A stretch of DNA of 45,726 nt from a virus, in the IMG/VR virus record IMGVR_UViG_3300007276_000084, positions 1 through 45,726 of that record. One strand, 5' to 3'. The position numbers and the translations under genes are program-made. The notes under the pieces were generated by a model. That model saw only the letters and a list, made by a program, of their open reading frames with translations. It did not search any database and was not told the origin of the DNA. Positions within the stretch are counted from its first letter, which is position 1. Every line of letters starts with the position of its first letter. This document shows, piece by piece, positions 1-7,820 of the stretch.

Positions 1-1
1 G

Positions 2-1900
2 GCAAGTAATTTTATAGTTGAACCTACAAGTATATCTTTCAGTGAAGCAAAAGCAGACATTGAATCGTGGTTAGAAACAAGACCGGATGCATTAAAATGG
101 GATGACTTTTTCGCTGCGTCTGCAGGTCAAACAATAATAGAATTACTAGCAGGTGTTAGTACTTTCACAGCTTACCAAATTATTACAGGAAGAAGAGAAG
201 CTTACTTAACTTATGCTGAAAATAGAAGTTCAGCTGTAGCTATATCTAACCAATTAGGTTACTCGGTTTTTAGAGGCGAGAACGCAAATATTAGATTAAC
301 TGTAAACCCTACAGCAACTACAACATACCAGAAATACGAGGTTATAGGTTCAGTTTTAGACTTTGATTTACTAGTAAAAGAAACAACTATATGTAATGCA
401 GGTGTAAACACTTTTGTTGAGTGCGTTATTGGATTTGTAAAAAATGAAACAGTAGTTGTTAACTCTGATTTACTACAATCTTTTAGATTTACAAGTCAAA
501 ATGTATCAGAGGACTTTAGATTATATCTTGATGGTATTGAACTTGCACCCACTAAAAACCTAGTAGATTTAATCGAAGATAAGTTTGTTCAGATATCAAA
601 TGCAACAGGTGCTTTTGACTTATTTTACTTAAATAACGGAACACAAAAATATATTACAGGATCAGTTTACTTTCTTGAATACGTGGAATTAGCTAACCCA
701 GAGTTTACAGTTGATGATGTATCTTCAGATGAACAAGCAATAAATAATGTTGAGATATCTAAAGTTTACGAAGAAGAGGAATCAACAAGAGAAATTAAAA
801 TAAACGCACCCCTTTATAATGAGACTAAATTTGTTATAAAAGGTAGAAATGACTATGCAAAATTATTCACAGCTTTAAGTACGGACATTTTAAGTGCACA
901 AGGTAGAGATTACTCACCTGCAGTAGTTCAGCTTTCTTACGTTAGAGAGAACTTGAACATGTTTACAGAAATAGAAAAAGATGTATTTCAAATCGATCTT
1001 TTAAGAGCAAGACCTTTTGGGGTTCAACCTACGATCATAACGGATCCTGTTCAAAATGATTTAAAGCTAAATGTTCAAGTATACTTAAACGAGAAAACTA
1101 ATGAAGACGTTTTAGCCCTTGTCGAATCTATTTTAGAAACACAAGAAAAGAACATGGGAACAACGATTGACCTTTTCTATATTGAGAATCAAATTGAAAG
1201 ACAAGACTACGTAAAAGCTGCCAGAGTTAGCGTAGACGCTCCTGAGTGGGTAGCTGAAAATTATTATTCTAGAATAGAGTTTGCTTCGGACTTAGCTAAC
1301 AACGATATTGTATTTGAATTCTTATCTCACATTAGAAAGTCAGATGCAGTTGAACCTGTTTGGCCAGAAACTATTGGAGATAGGATAGTTGATAAAGATA
1401 TCATTTGGGAATGTCGTGAAGATTACAGACAAAACTTTCCGCAATGGGATCCAAATACGGAATATACAGAAGACGATATTGTTATACCAAATATATTAAA
1501 CGGTTTTGTTTACGTGGCAGTAGCTACAGTAAATAATTCAGGTTTAGTTGAACCATCATGGCCAACGGAAGTTGTTGAGACAGTTGTTGATGGTGAATTA
1601 GTTTGGAGATGTGTTGATTTAGTGGGTACACCACCTAATTGGCAAGCTGCAACTTCTTACGCTTTAGGTGATGTTGTTATTCCTTCAAGTGGAGGAACAA
1701 AGGCATATCAGGTAGTAAAATATAGAAGTCAAAGTGGTCTAGTAGCTCCTACGTGGAACTTCACTGCAGGGTTCACTACAGATGATGGAAAAATAAAATG
1801 GGCAGCAAGAGAAGTAACTAAAAATACTATTGAAGTAAACTGGAATGAGTACTTCTTAATTGATAAGAGTGTAACAGTAACTTTACAGATAATATTATAA
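2..1900 (+). CDS. Baseplate wedge protein, T4 gp6 / baseplate J-like, 5' partial
   Basis: The reading frame is open from the first bases of the window, so the true start lies upstream; the internal GTG at 683 is not the start. The N-terminal part (AGQTIIELLAGVSTFTAYQ, then NRSSAVAISNQLGYS) matches the pattern of T4 gp6/baseplate J-like wedge proteins, which form the ring joining tail tube to fibres. The C-terminal third is unusual: three copies of a carbohydrate-binding-module 5/12-like unit (W..nt.Y..gDiV......Y......SGl.eP.WP....v.DG...W) at about 1244-1423, 1445-1618 and 1640-1813. The next gene starts 10 bases downstream and encodes the neighbouring baseplate component. Wedge assignment is fairly secure; a glycan-binding role for the repeats is inference. 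Confidence 0.72.
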   Translation, partial: ASNFIVEPTSISFSEAKADIESWLETRPDALKWDDFFAASAGQTIIELLAGVSTFTAYQIITGRREAYLTYAENRSSAVAISNQLGYSVFRGENANIRLTVNPTATTTYQKYEVIGSVLDFDLLVKETTICNAGVNTFVECVIGFVKNETVVVNSDLLQSFRFTSQNVSEDFRLYLDGIELAPTKNLVDLIEDKFVQISNATGAFDLFYLNNGTQKYITGSVYFLEYVELANPEFTVDDVSSDEQAINNVEISKVYEEEESTREIKINAPLYNETKFVIKGRNDYAKLFTALSTDILSAQGRDYSPAVVQLSYVRENLNMFTEIEKDVFQIDLLRARPFGVQPTIITDPVQNDLKLNVQVYLNEKTNEDVLALVESILETQEKNMGTTIDLFYIENQIERQDYVKAARVSVDAPEWVAENYYSRIEFASDLANNDIVFEFLSHIRKSDAVEPVWPETIGDRIVDKDIIWECREDYRQNFPQWDPNTEYTEDDIVIPNILNGFVYVAVATVNNSGLVEPSWPTEVVETVVDGELVWRCVDLVGTPPNWQAATSYALGDVVIPSSGGTKAYQVVKYRSQSGLVAPTWNFTAGFTTDDGKIKWAAREVTKNTIEVNWNEYFLIDKSVTVTLQIIL

Positions 1901-1910
1901 GAAGAGTATA

Positions 1911-3401
1911 ATGATACAAAACGTAAAAAAATACATTGCTGAAAGACTAAGAGATGAAGACCTTTATGCTAAGGTTTTAGACATGTTACAAGCTATTTTA
2001 GACGATTCTGAGATTGGCTATAACGATATTATACAAAAGTATAACGATCCTTCACAGCTTGATCCTGAAGCTACAAGAGCAATATTAGAAGAACTTGGTT
2101 ACTCATATATTGCAGATATTTTTTCATTGTTTGAATCTCAAGACCTAGTACAATTAATTAAATACATGAACTTCATATCACTAATGAAGGGACACAGAGA
2201 TGGACTAGAAACTGTTTTTCAATTTCTAGGTTTAGACTTTGAAATAACTGAATGGTGGGAATACCAAGAAGGTAAAGATGTAAGTTATGGCGATTCAGGT
2301 TTAACGCCAATTGGTTATGTCACAAAAACGTATTACAACCTAGATGTTGATCAGGGTTTAGTTTCAGTTCAAAATAATAAGTTTAGTGATATCTCAGAGG
2401 GTACAGTTTGTTTCTGGTATAGGTTCAACATAGCTACTGAAACACCTCAAATAGATTATATCTTATCAGAAGGTTCACTTGTAAGCCGATATATAGCTGT
2501 TTTACCAAATGGTGATCTAGAATTACTAGGTGGTGCGAGTGAAACAGTAACCGGATTGGGGTTACAAGATGGTGAATATCACTGTGTTTGTGTTACTTTT
2601 CAAGGTGACTACGCAAGAAAGGTTTTCGTTGATGGTACGGAATACACTTTAAATAACACGGTATATCAATTAAGACCATATAAATTTTGTATGACACTTG
2701 ATGGTGATGCAGGTCAAGGTGCAATTGGATTATTAGCACAATTAAACATTTATGAAGATGTTTTTGATTTAACGGATCACTTAGAATATTTCAATAGTGG
2801 TGTTCCGATAAATCCTTCAACACACAATAAAGGTGATAGCCTACAAATAAATTTTACATTTGGTGATAACCTTTTTGACAACGAATTATATTTAGGTGCT
2901 ACTACTTTTAACGATAATGTAAGTGGTGAAAAGCTAAGTATTTATGACGAATCAGGTCAACCTGTAACATCAACATTAAAATCAATTGCTGTAATTGGAC
3001 AAGAAGTTTCTTTCTTAATTCCACATGAATGGAAAATGACAATTGATTTATTAGCTTCAGCATATACAGTAGACATAGCTAAGTCAGCTGAATCGTTAGT
3101 GGAATTTACTAGAAATTACGTTTATCCTGTTTTAAAGTGGTTAGATTTAATTTATGAAGCGGATTTTACACCTTTTCAGTTACAAGCTCATACAGTAGGT
3201 GATAAAATACATCGATTTGAATTTTCAACGCTTTTTAAAACTTTGACAATAAAATCGGCTGTGGATAAGAGGATTCAGTTTAATTCTGATCAAGATTCAC
3301 TTGATAATCCGACTTTATTCGATAATAATTTAAAACAAGAAACGAATTATGAATTTTATACAGAAGACAATGCTTTTTATATAAAACTAGAGGATGCGTA
3401 A
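1911..3401 (+). CDS. Tail protein I-like baseplate protein with LamG-like insert
   Basis: 496 aa. The first ~120 residues include LMKGHRDGLETVFQFLGLDF followed by ITEWWE, the pattern of P2 gpI-type baseplate proteins (kGt..gi...l..lg....i.eWWe). From about residue 145 to 300 a concanavalin/LamG-like domain follows (GTVCFWYRF, DGEYHCVCVTF, KVFVDG, and a closing QLNIYEDVFD). The C-terminus has another fibre-like segment. It starts just after the gp6/J-like gene and its stop overlaps the next start (TAATG), so the genes are translationally coupled. A glycan-binding insert in gpI is not standard and probably decorates the baseplate. The gpI call is by motif only. Confidence 0.6.
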   Translation: MIQNVKKYIAERLRDEDLYAKVLDMLQAILDDSEIGYNDIIQKYNDPSQLDPEATRAILEELGYSYIADIFSLFESQDLVQLIKYMNFISLMKGHRDGLETVFQFLGLDFEITEWWEYQEGKDVSYGDSGLTPIGYVTKTYYNLDVDQGLVSVQNNKFSDISEGTVCFWYRFNIATETPQIDYILSEGSLVSRYIAVLPNGDLELLGGASETVTGLGLQDGEYHCVCVTFQGDYARKVFVDGTEYTLNNTVYQLRPYKFCMTLDGDAGQGAIGLLAQLNIYEDVFDLTDHLEYFNSGVPINPSTHNKGDSLQINFTFGDNLFDNELYLGATTFNDNVSGEKLSIYDESGQPVTSTLKSIAVIGQEVSFLIPHEWKMTIDLLASAYTVDIAKSAESLVEFTRNYVYPVLKWLDLIYEADFTPFQLQAHTVGDKIHRFEFSTLFKTLTIKSAVDKRIQFNSDQDSLDNPTLFDNNLKQETNYEFYTEDNAFYIKLEDA

Positions 3402-4282
3402 TGGCAGGAAATAAAAAAATATCAGAGTTAACTTTAGCCACATCTATTGATGCAACGGCTTATTTACCTATTGTCGATCCAACAGAGGCCTTAGTAGCAG
3501 ATCAAAATAAAAGGGTTACGTTCTCTCAATTGGATACAAGATATATTGCATTAACTCAATTCCCTATTTTATTTAGTAATGAACTAGCAACAAAAACTAC
3601 AGATAATGTTGCAGAAGGTGCTTTAAACAAGTACTACACTGAAAGTAGAGTAGCTGCAAATATTGAAGTAGCCGCAAATACTAATGATAGACATGTTGCT
3701 TTAACAAAAACAGCTGAAACAGAGTATGCAAACCTTGATGTAGCTACTCAAGTTTTAGATATAAGAAATTCTGATCATTTAGAAAACGGTTTAATATCAA
3801 AAGAAGACTGGGTAAATTTTCACTCAAAACAAGATAAACTATCACCTGCAAGTTCAATCACGGGTGGGTTCTTATCTCAAGCAGACTGGATAGCTTTTAA
3901 TAATAAAGTATCAAAATCAACTTATGATCAAGATGAAGGTTCTGTTGCAGTAGTAAATGACTCACCTTCCATTATAGATATACCTGATTTAATATTTGAT
4001 CCTGCCAATGTATTTAGTTTTAATATAACTGTTTCAATACTATTTAAAGTAACATTAGGTTCTGATAAATATAGGACACTTAATTTAAAAGGTGTTAGAA
4101 CAGATACGGATGGTATGATTATAATGAGTACAGTGGATCAAGATAACGCTGCTTTTGGTAATTTAAGTAACTTCTATTTCTTTTGTAATCCAATTACAGG
4201 ACAAATAAGCTATGATTCGGGTAATACACCTGACTTTTTAAGTGGTGAAATGAAGTATAGAGTTTGGACTACAACAGTATAA
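3401..4282 (+). CDS. Tail fibre protein
   Basis: 293 aa, beginning in the TAATG overlap with the previous gene. The N-terminus (KKISELTLATSIDATAYLPI, then DQNKRVTFSQLD) is a common phage-fibre attachment motif. It is followed by DNVAEGALNKYYTESRV, resembling the TDxVxEGxxNxYYTxxRV unit of T4-like long fibres, and by GLISKEDWVNFHSKQDK and GGFLSQADWIAFNNK, two copies of a G.(I/L)S..DW..F..K repeat. The last ~100 residues look like a compact beta-rich tip domain. It probably forms a trimeric fibre at the baseplate. The specific receptor is unknown. Confidence 0.65.
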   Translation: MAGNKKISELTLATSIDATAYLPIVDPTEALVADQNKRVTFSQLDTRYIALTQFPILFSNELATKTTDNVAEGALNKYYTESRVAANIEVAANTNDRHVALTKTAETEYANLDVATQVLDIRNSDHLENGLISKEDWVNFHSKQDKLSPASSITGGFLSQADWIAFNNKVSKSTYDQDEGSVAVVNDSPSIIDIPDLIFDPANVFSFNITVSILFKVTLGSDKYRTLNLKGVRTDTDGMIIMSTVDQDNAAFGNLSNFYFFCNPITGQISYDSGNTPDFLSGEMKYRVWTTTV

Positions 4283-4293
4283 GGGAATAGGTC

Positions 4294-5238
4294 ATGGCCG
4301 GAATAAATACATTAATTTTAAATCAGGGTATTGGTAAAGCAATTGATGCTCAAAATAACTCAGGCTTTTTCATAAAGATAACTTCTTTTGGAATATCAGA
4401 AACTGCAGGTGCTTTCGATAAAGATAGAAACTCAGGTAATTTGCTGTGGTTTAAAACACTTGTAACAAATACAATAAAAATAGATGATAATACGATTGAA
4501 TTAACTTGTGTTGTTCCTCCAAATGCTATTGATAGACAAACAAATTTACCAGTTATAGGGCCAAGAAATATTGGTGAAGTATACATTTATGGTGAAGATG
4601 AAAACGTTGATGAATTTATATTTGCTTTAGGTCAACCTGAATTTTCAGAAACATATGATCCACAAGGTTCGTATGAGATGCGTATACAATTAAAACTATT
4701 AAACGTAACGGTTGATAGTGTATATAGATTCTCTTACACACAAGCGCAAGAGATAGGTTTACATGATGAAAGCCCTATAGCTCACGGTGATTTATTTTGG
4801 AACATGTTAACTGAAACAGAAAGTTTTGAAGCTATAAAAAATAGAGTACATCTAGTAAGACATGCACCTTCCGAATCACTTGTAGAAGTAACACTTCCTG
4901 CACCTGAAGTTGGTAAAAAAGTATGTATAAAAGACGGTGTTGGTGATGTTGTAGGTAAAAGAATAAGACTATTACCTAATGATGGTGAACTAATAGATCA
5001 ATACGGTGCTGCAGGTTACTATTTTAAATACCCTTATGAATCAAAAACTCTAATGAGTGATGGTACAGATTGGTTCTTTGTTTGGTCTGATAATCAAGAC
5101 GCTTCATCTAAAGGTATTGTAAATTTAGGTGATCCAAATACTGTAGGTTCATGGAGATTAAAAGTTGATGGTGGTAGATTACATATACAAAAATCTACTG
5201 GACTTGGTGTTTTTGAAGATAAAGATATTTTAGAATAG
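4294..5238 (+). CDS. Tail fibre protein with P2 gpH/tail-collar-fibre-like N-terminus
   Basis: 314 aa, SD AAGGGAATAGG upstream. Residues 1-150 (NSGFFIKITSFGISETAG, VVPPNAIDRQTNLPV, IGEVYIYGEDE) are clearly paralogous to the N-terminus of the 734-aa fibre gene at 7821. They resemble the N-terminal domain that anchors P2 gpH-type fibres to the baseplate. The rest is a short beta-rich fibre domain (VTLPAPEVGKKVCIKDGVGD, then MSDGTDWFFVWS), a pattern common in phage fibre shafts and tips. Three unrelated genes now separate it from its paralogue. It may be a short fibre or an alternative adhesin. Confidence 0.65.
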   Translation: MAGINTLILNQGIGKAIDAQNNSGFFIKITSFGISETAGAFDKDRNSGNLLWFKTLVTNTIKIDDNTIELTCVVPPNAIDRQTNLPVIGPRNIGEVYIYGEDENVDEFIFALGQPEFSETYDPQGSYEMRIQLKLLNVTVDSVYRFSYTQAQEIGLHDESPIAHGDLFWNMLTETESFEAIKNRVHLVRHAPSESLVEVTLPAPEVGKKVCIKDGVGDVVGKRIRLLPNDGELIDQYGAAGYYFKYPYESKTLMSDGTDWFFVWSDNQDASSKGIVNLGDPNTVGSWRLKVDGGRLHIQKSTGLGVFEDKDILE

Positions 5239-5246
5239 GAAAAAAT

Positions 5247-6785
5247 ATGAAACTAATTAATTTAATATTACTATTTATTTTAGCTTCTTGTAGTAGAAGT
5301 ATAATTGATACGACTCTAAAATTAGGTACAGGCGTTCCTGCTAATACTGTAATTGAGAGTAGTCAAGGACTAGCAAACAACCCTAAGATAATGTACGACT
5401 TTAGTTTAAGTAAATGGCGACTAACAACGGACGGTATTAATTTTACTGATATAGCTACAAGTAATGATGGTGTTGTAGACCTTTTAAGTAATCAATCTAT
5501 TGCAGGTATAAAAACCTTCACAGGTCAATTAGTTGTAACAAGTACAGTAAATGGGTCACACCCTGCACCTTCTATGTTACAAGCAGAAATCAATTTAATT
5601 ACAGGACAAGAAGTAGGTGACTTAGTTTTTAATACAAATACATCGGAATTAAATTTTTGGGATGGTTCTGAATGGGCCGGAATAGGAAGCGGAGGGGGAG
5701 GAATTGAGCTACTAACAAAAGGTGCTTTGATAACTTCCGATGGTGTAACTAATGGTGAATTTACTTGTTTGGATAATGAAATACTAGTATGGGATGCAGC
5801 GGAAGCCGCAGGAGTTAAATGCGTAACTAATAACAGTAATATAGTTCCCTTACTTTCTAACGGACAATTACTAGTAGGTAATGGAGTTTCAAGTTCAACA
5901 TTCTCATGTCCACAAAATGAAATATTAGTTTGGGATTCGACAGGAACAAATGGTTTTAGATGTGATCCCTTGCCAGTTATTACAAATTTAACTGTGGCTA
6001 AAGGTTCCTTATTAACAGGAACAGGTTCAGTTCAAACATTATTTAATGGTTGTGCTGATGGTGAGATAATCGAGTGGGACTCTTTCACAGCTAATGGGTT
6101 TAAATGTATTACAACTCCAGTAGGTGGGGGAGGAGGAGGAACAGGCGATGTTCTACTTGATTTCTTCAGACATACAGAAGATGTTACTCATGTAACAAAT
6201 GGTACAGACGTTGAATTTGCATTTATAAAAACATATACAGTTACAGCGGGGGCAAGATTAAAACTAACATGCTCTTATAGTTACACAACGGTTTCATCTT
6301 TTGATAGTAATGTAACAACTACAAATATTTGTTACGAAGGTTATAAAAGAACCCAAGTAAACCCTAATATGCGATTTTCAATGGAGGCCAGTGCAAGTAA
6401 TCAAGCGTATTACTTAAATACTGACTTCAATGAAATAAATACTTTTTTTGATTTTTTTAGTTCAAAAAAGACTATTCCAACAGACCTTATGGGTGGTACG
6501 GATCCGGTAAGTTATGATGTGGGTGCAAATACACCTGATGATATATATTCGGGACAGGAATTTGCAGGAGATAATACTACATGGTGTACCTATGCTTTTA
6601 AAGATAGTGGTACTGCTATTGCGCACTTTAGAGACACAGACAGCAACGGTTCTATAGCATTAAATACTGAACTTATAACAGGTTCGGTAGGTGTACCTAG
6701 TGGTTATACTTTTAATCAAATTAGAACTAAAATGCAGATGATATGTCAGGTACATGAAGTTAATAGTACAATTATTGATTTATAA
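5247..6785 (+). CDS. Phage-encoded lipoprotein with repeated C-x17-C modules
   Basis: 512 aa. It starts with an evident lipoprotein signal (MKLINLILLFILASC, lipobox LASC, Cys15), so the product should be exported and lipidated in a Gram-negative envelope. After fibre-like segments (SIAGIKTFTG; GDLVFNTNTSELNFWDG) come three repeats of the form kG.LltsnG.....f.C..nEI.vWDs....GfkC. Their cysteine pairs are C174/C192, C221/C239 and C269/C287, each exactly 18 apart. A glycine-rich linker leads to a C-terminal domain with more cysteines. The next gene carries a fourth copy. It sits among tail genes but is unlikely to be an ordinary cytoplasmic virion part; receptor masking or host surface modification is inference. 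Confidence 0.6.
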   Translation: MKLINLILLFILASCSRSIIDTTLKLGTGVPANTVIESSQGLANNPKIMYDFSLSKWRLTTDGINFTDIATSNDGVVDLLSNQSIAGIKTFTGQLVVTSTVNGSHPAPSMLQAEINLITGQEVGDLVFNTNTSELNFWDGSEWAGIGSGGGGIELLTKGALITSDGVTNGEFTCLDNEILVWDAAEAAGVKCVTNNSNIVPLLSNGQLLVGNGVSSSTFSCPQNEILVWDSTGTNGFRCDPLPVITNLTVAKGSLLTGTGSVQTLFNGCADGEIIEWDSFTANGFKCITTPVGGGGGGTGDVLLDFFRHTEDVTHVTNGTDVEFAFIKTYTVTAGARLKLTCSYSYTTVSSFDSNVTTTNICYEGYKRTQVNPNMRFSMEASASNQAYYLNTDFNEINTFFDFFSSKKTIPTDLMGGTDPVSYDVGANTPDDIYSGQEFAGDNTTWCTYAFKDSGTAIAHFRDTDSNGSIALNTELITGSVGVPSGYTFNQIRTKMQMICQVHEVNSTIIDL

Positions 6786-6798
6786 TATAAGGAATAAT

Positions 6799-7500
6799 AT
6801 GAAAATTGTAATAGTTTTATTTTTATTAGGTTTTACAGTAAAGGCTTTTTCGGCTTTTAACCCTATTATAACACTACCTGTTAGTGGGGGTTCTATAACA
6901 GTTAAAGGTGGCTTAATTACTAGTAACGGTACAACTCAAATCCCATTTTTACCTTGTGCAAATGATGAAATAATTGTTTGGGATTCAGCTGAAACGGCAG
7001 GTTTTAAATGTGAAGCAAAACCGATAGGTGGAGGTGGTGCAAGTATAAATCAGGTTATTAATCAAACCGCTACCTTCAATACTTTTGCTGGGAATGTAGA
7101 TGATATAACTCCTACGGTTGTTACATTAACACACCTTACAACATCTTTTACAACAACTAGTACTAATCCTGTTTTTATTACTATTCCTAACTACATATTA
7201 GCTATAGCTTATTCATCTACAGGTGGTGTAGAAACAGACTATGTTGGTGGTCCTTCTATTAGTATATATCGAGATGGGACACTTATAGCTAAAAAAATAG
7301 TTGGGGCTAGAAATACTAGGACTCTAGCTAATGGTGTATATTCTGCTAACGCTGATGTAGGTGTTTTTATGGATAATAGTGTAGTATCAGGTACAACTTA
7401 CGTTTACTCCGTGGAGCTATCTACGGGAGGATATGGTAGACTGTCCTTCACATCTTCAGTAACAGGTGTAAACCAAGCACTTGTATTACAGCAATATTAA
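6799..7500 (+). CDS. Secreted protein with one C-x17-C module
   Basis: 233 aa from the ATG at 6799, preceded by TATAAGGAATAAT; an upstream in-frame ATG at 6754 lies inside the previous gene and has no SD. The N-terminus (MKIVIVLFLLGFTVKAFSAF) is a classic signal peptide with a likely cut after AFSA and no lipobox cysteine. Residues 37-72 hold one repeat shared with the lipoprotein upstream (KGGLITSNG, then C53...NDEIIVWD...GFKC71, again 18 apart). The C-terminal part is beta-rich (ISIYRDGTLIAKK) and may be a small jelly-roll or tip domain. It probably partners the lipoprotein in the periplasm or at the surface; function unknown. Confidence 0.55.
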   Translation: MKIVIVLFLLGFTVKAFSAFNPIITLPVSGGSITVKGGLITSNGTTQIPFLPCANDEIIVWDSAETAGFKCEAKPIGGGGASINQVINQTATFNTFAGNVDDITPTVVTLTHLTTSFTTTSTNPVFITIPNYILAIAYSSTGGVETDYVGGPSISIYRDGTLIAKKIVGARNTRTLANGVYSANADVGVFMDNSVVSGTTYVYSVELSTGGYGRLSFTSSVTGVNQALVLQQY

Positions 7501-7511
7501 TAAGGTGAATA

Positions 7512-7811
7512 ATGAAAGTAAAACATGTAAAAAATTCAATAATATCTAAGATTTTAAAAGTTGAAGCTATTACTATTTATCCCTTCATTTTCTACTCTTA
7601 TAAGTTCCCTAGTAAGGAATTGATGCAACACGAAATGATTCATATAGATCAGGTTAGAAAATTAGGTTGGTTTAGATTTTACTTCAATTACTTATTAGAA
7701 TATATTATGCTTTATAAGAAATATAGAAATCAATCAATAGCGTATTTTAATATTAGTTATGAAAAAGAAGCTTACGCAAAACAACATATAGAAAGAAAAG
7801 ACTTTAGTTAA
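7512..7811 (+). CDS. Small HExxH protein, putative zinc metalloprotease
   Basis: 99 aa, SD AAGGTGAATA. It carries H40-E-M-I-H44 in LMQHEMIHIDQ and a downstream YEKEAYA with E86, a plausible third zinc ligand, the pattern of small gluzincin-like peptidases. The stretch FRFYFNYLLEYIML between them is hydrophobic and may lie at a membrane or in the protease core. No signal peptide is evident. It follows two exported proteins and precedes a fibre gene, so it could act on one of those products or on host envelope proteins. Activity and target are inference. Confidence 0.45.
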   Translation: MKVKHVKNSIISKILKVEAITIYPFIFYSYKFPSKELMQHEMIHIDQVRKLGWFRFYFNYLLEYIMLYKKYRNQSIAYFNISYEKEAYAKQHIERKDFS

Positions 7812-7820
7812 GGATATAAA

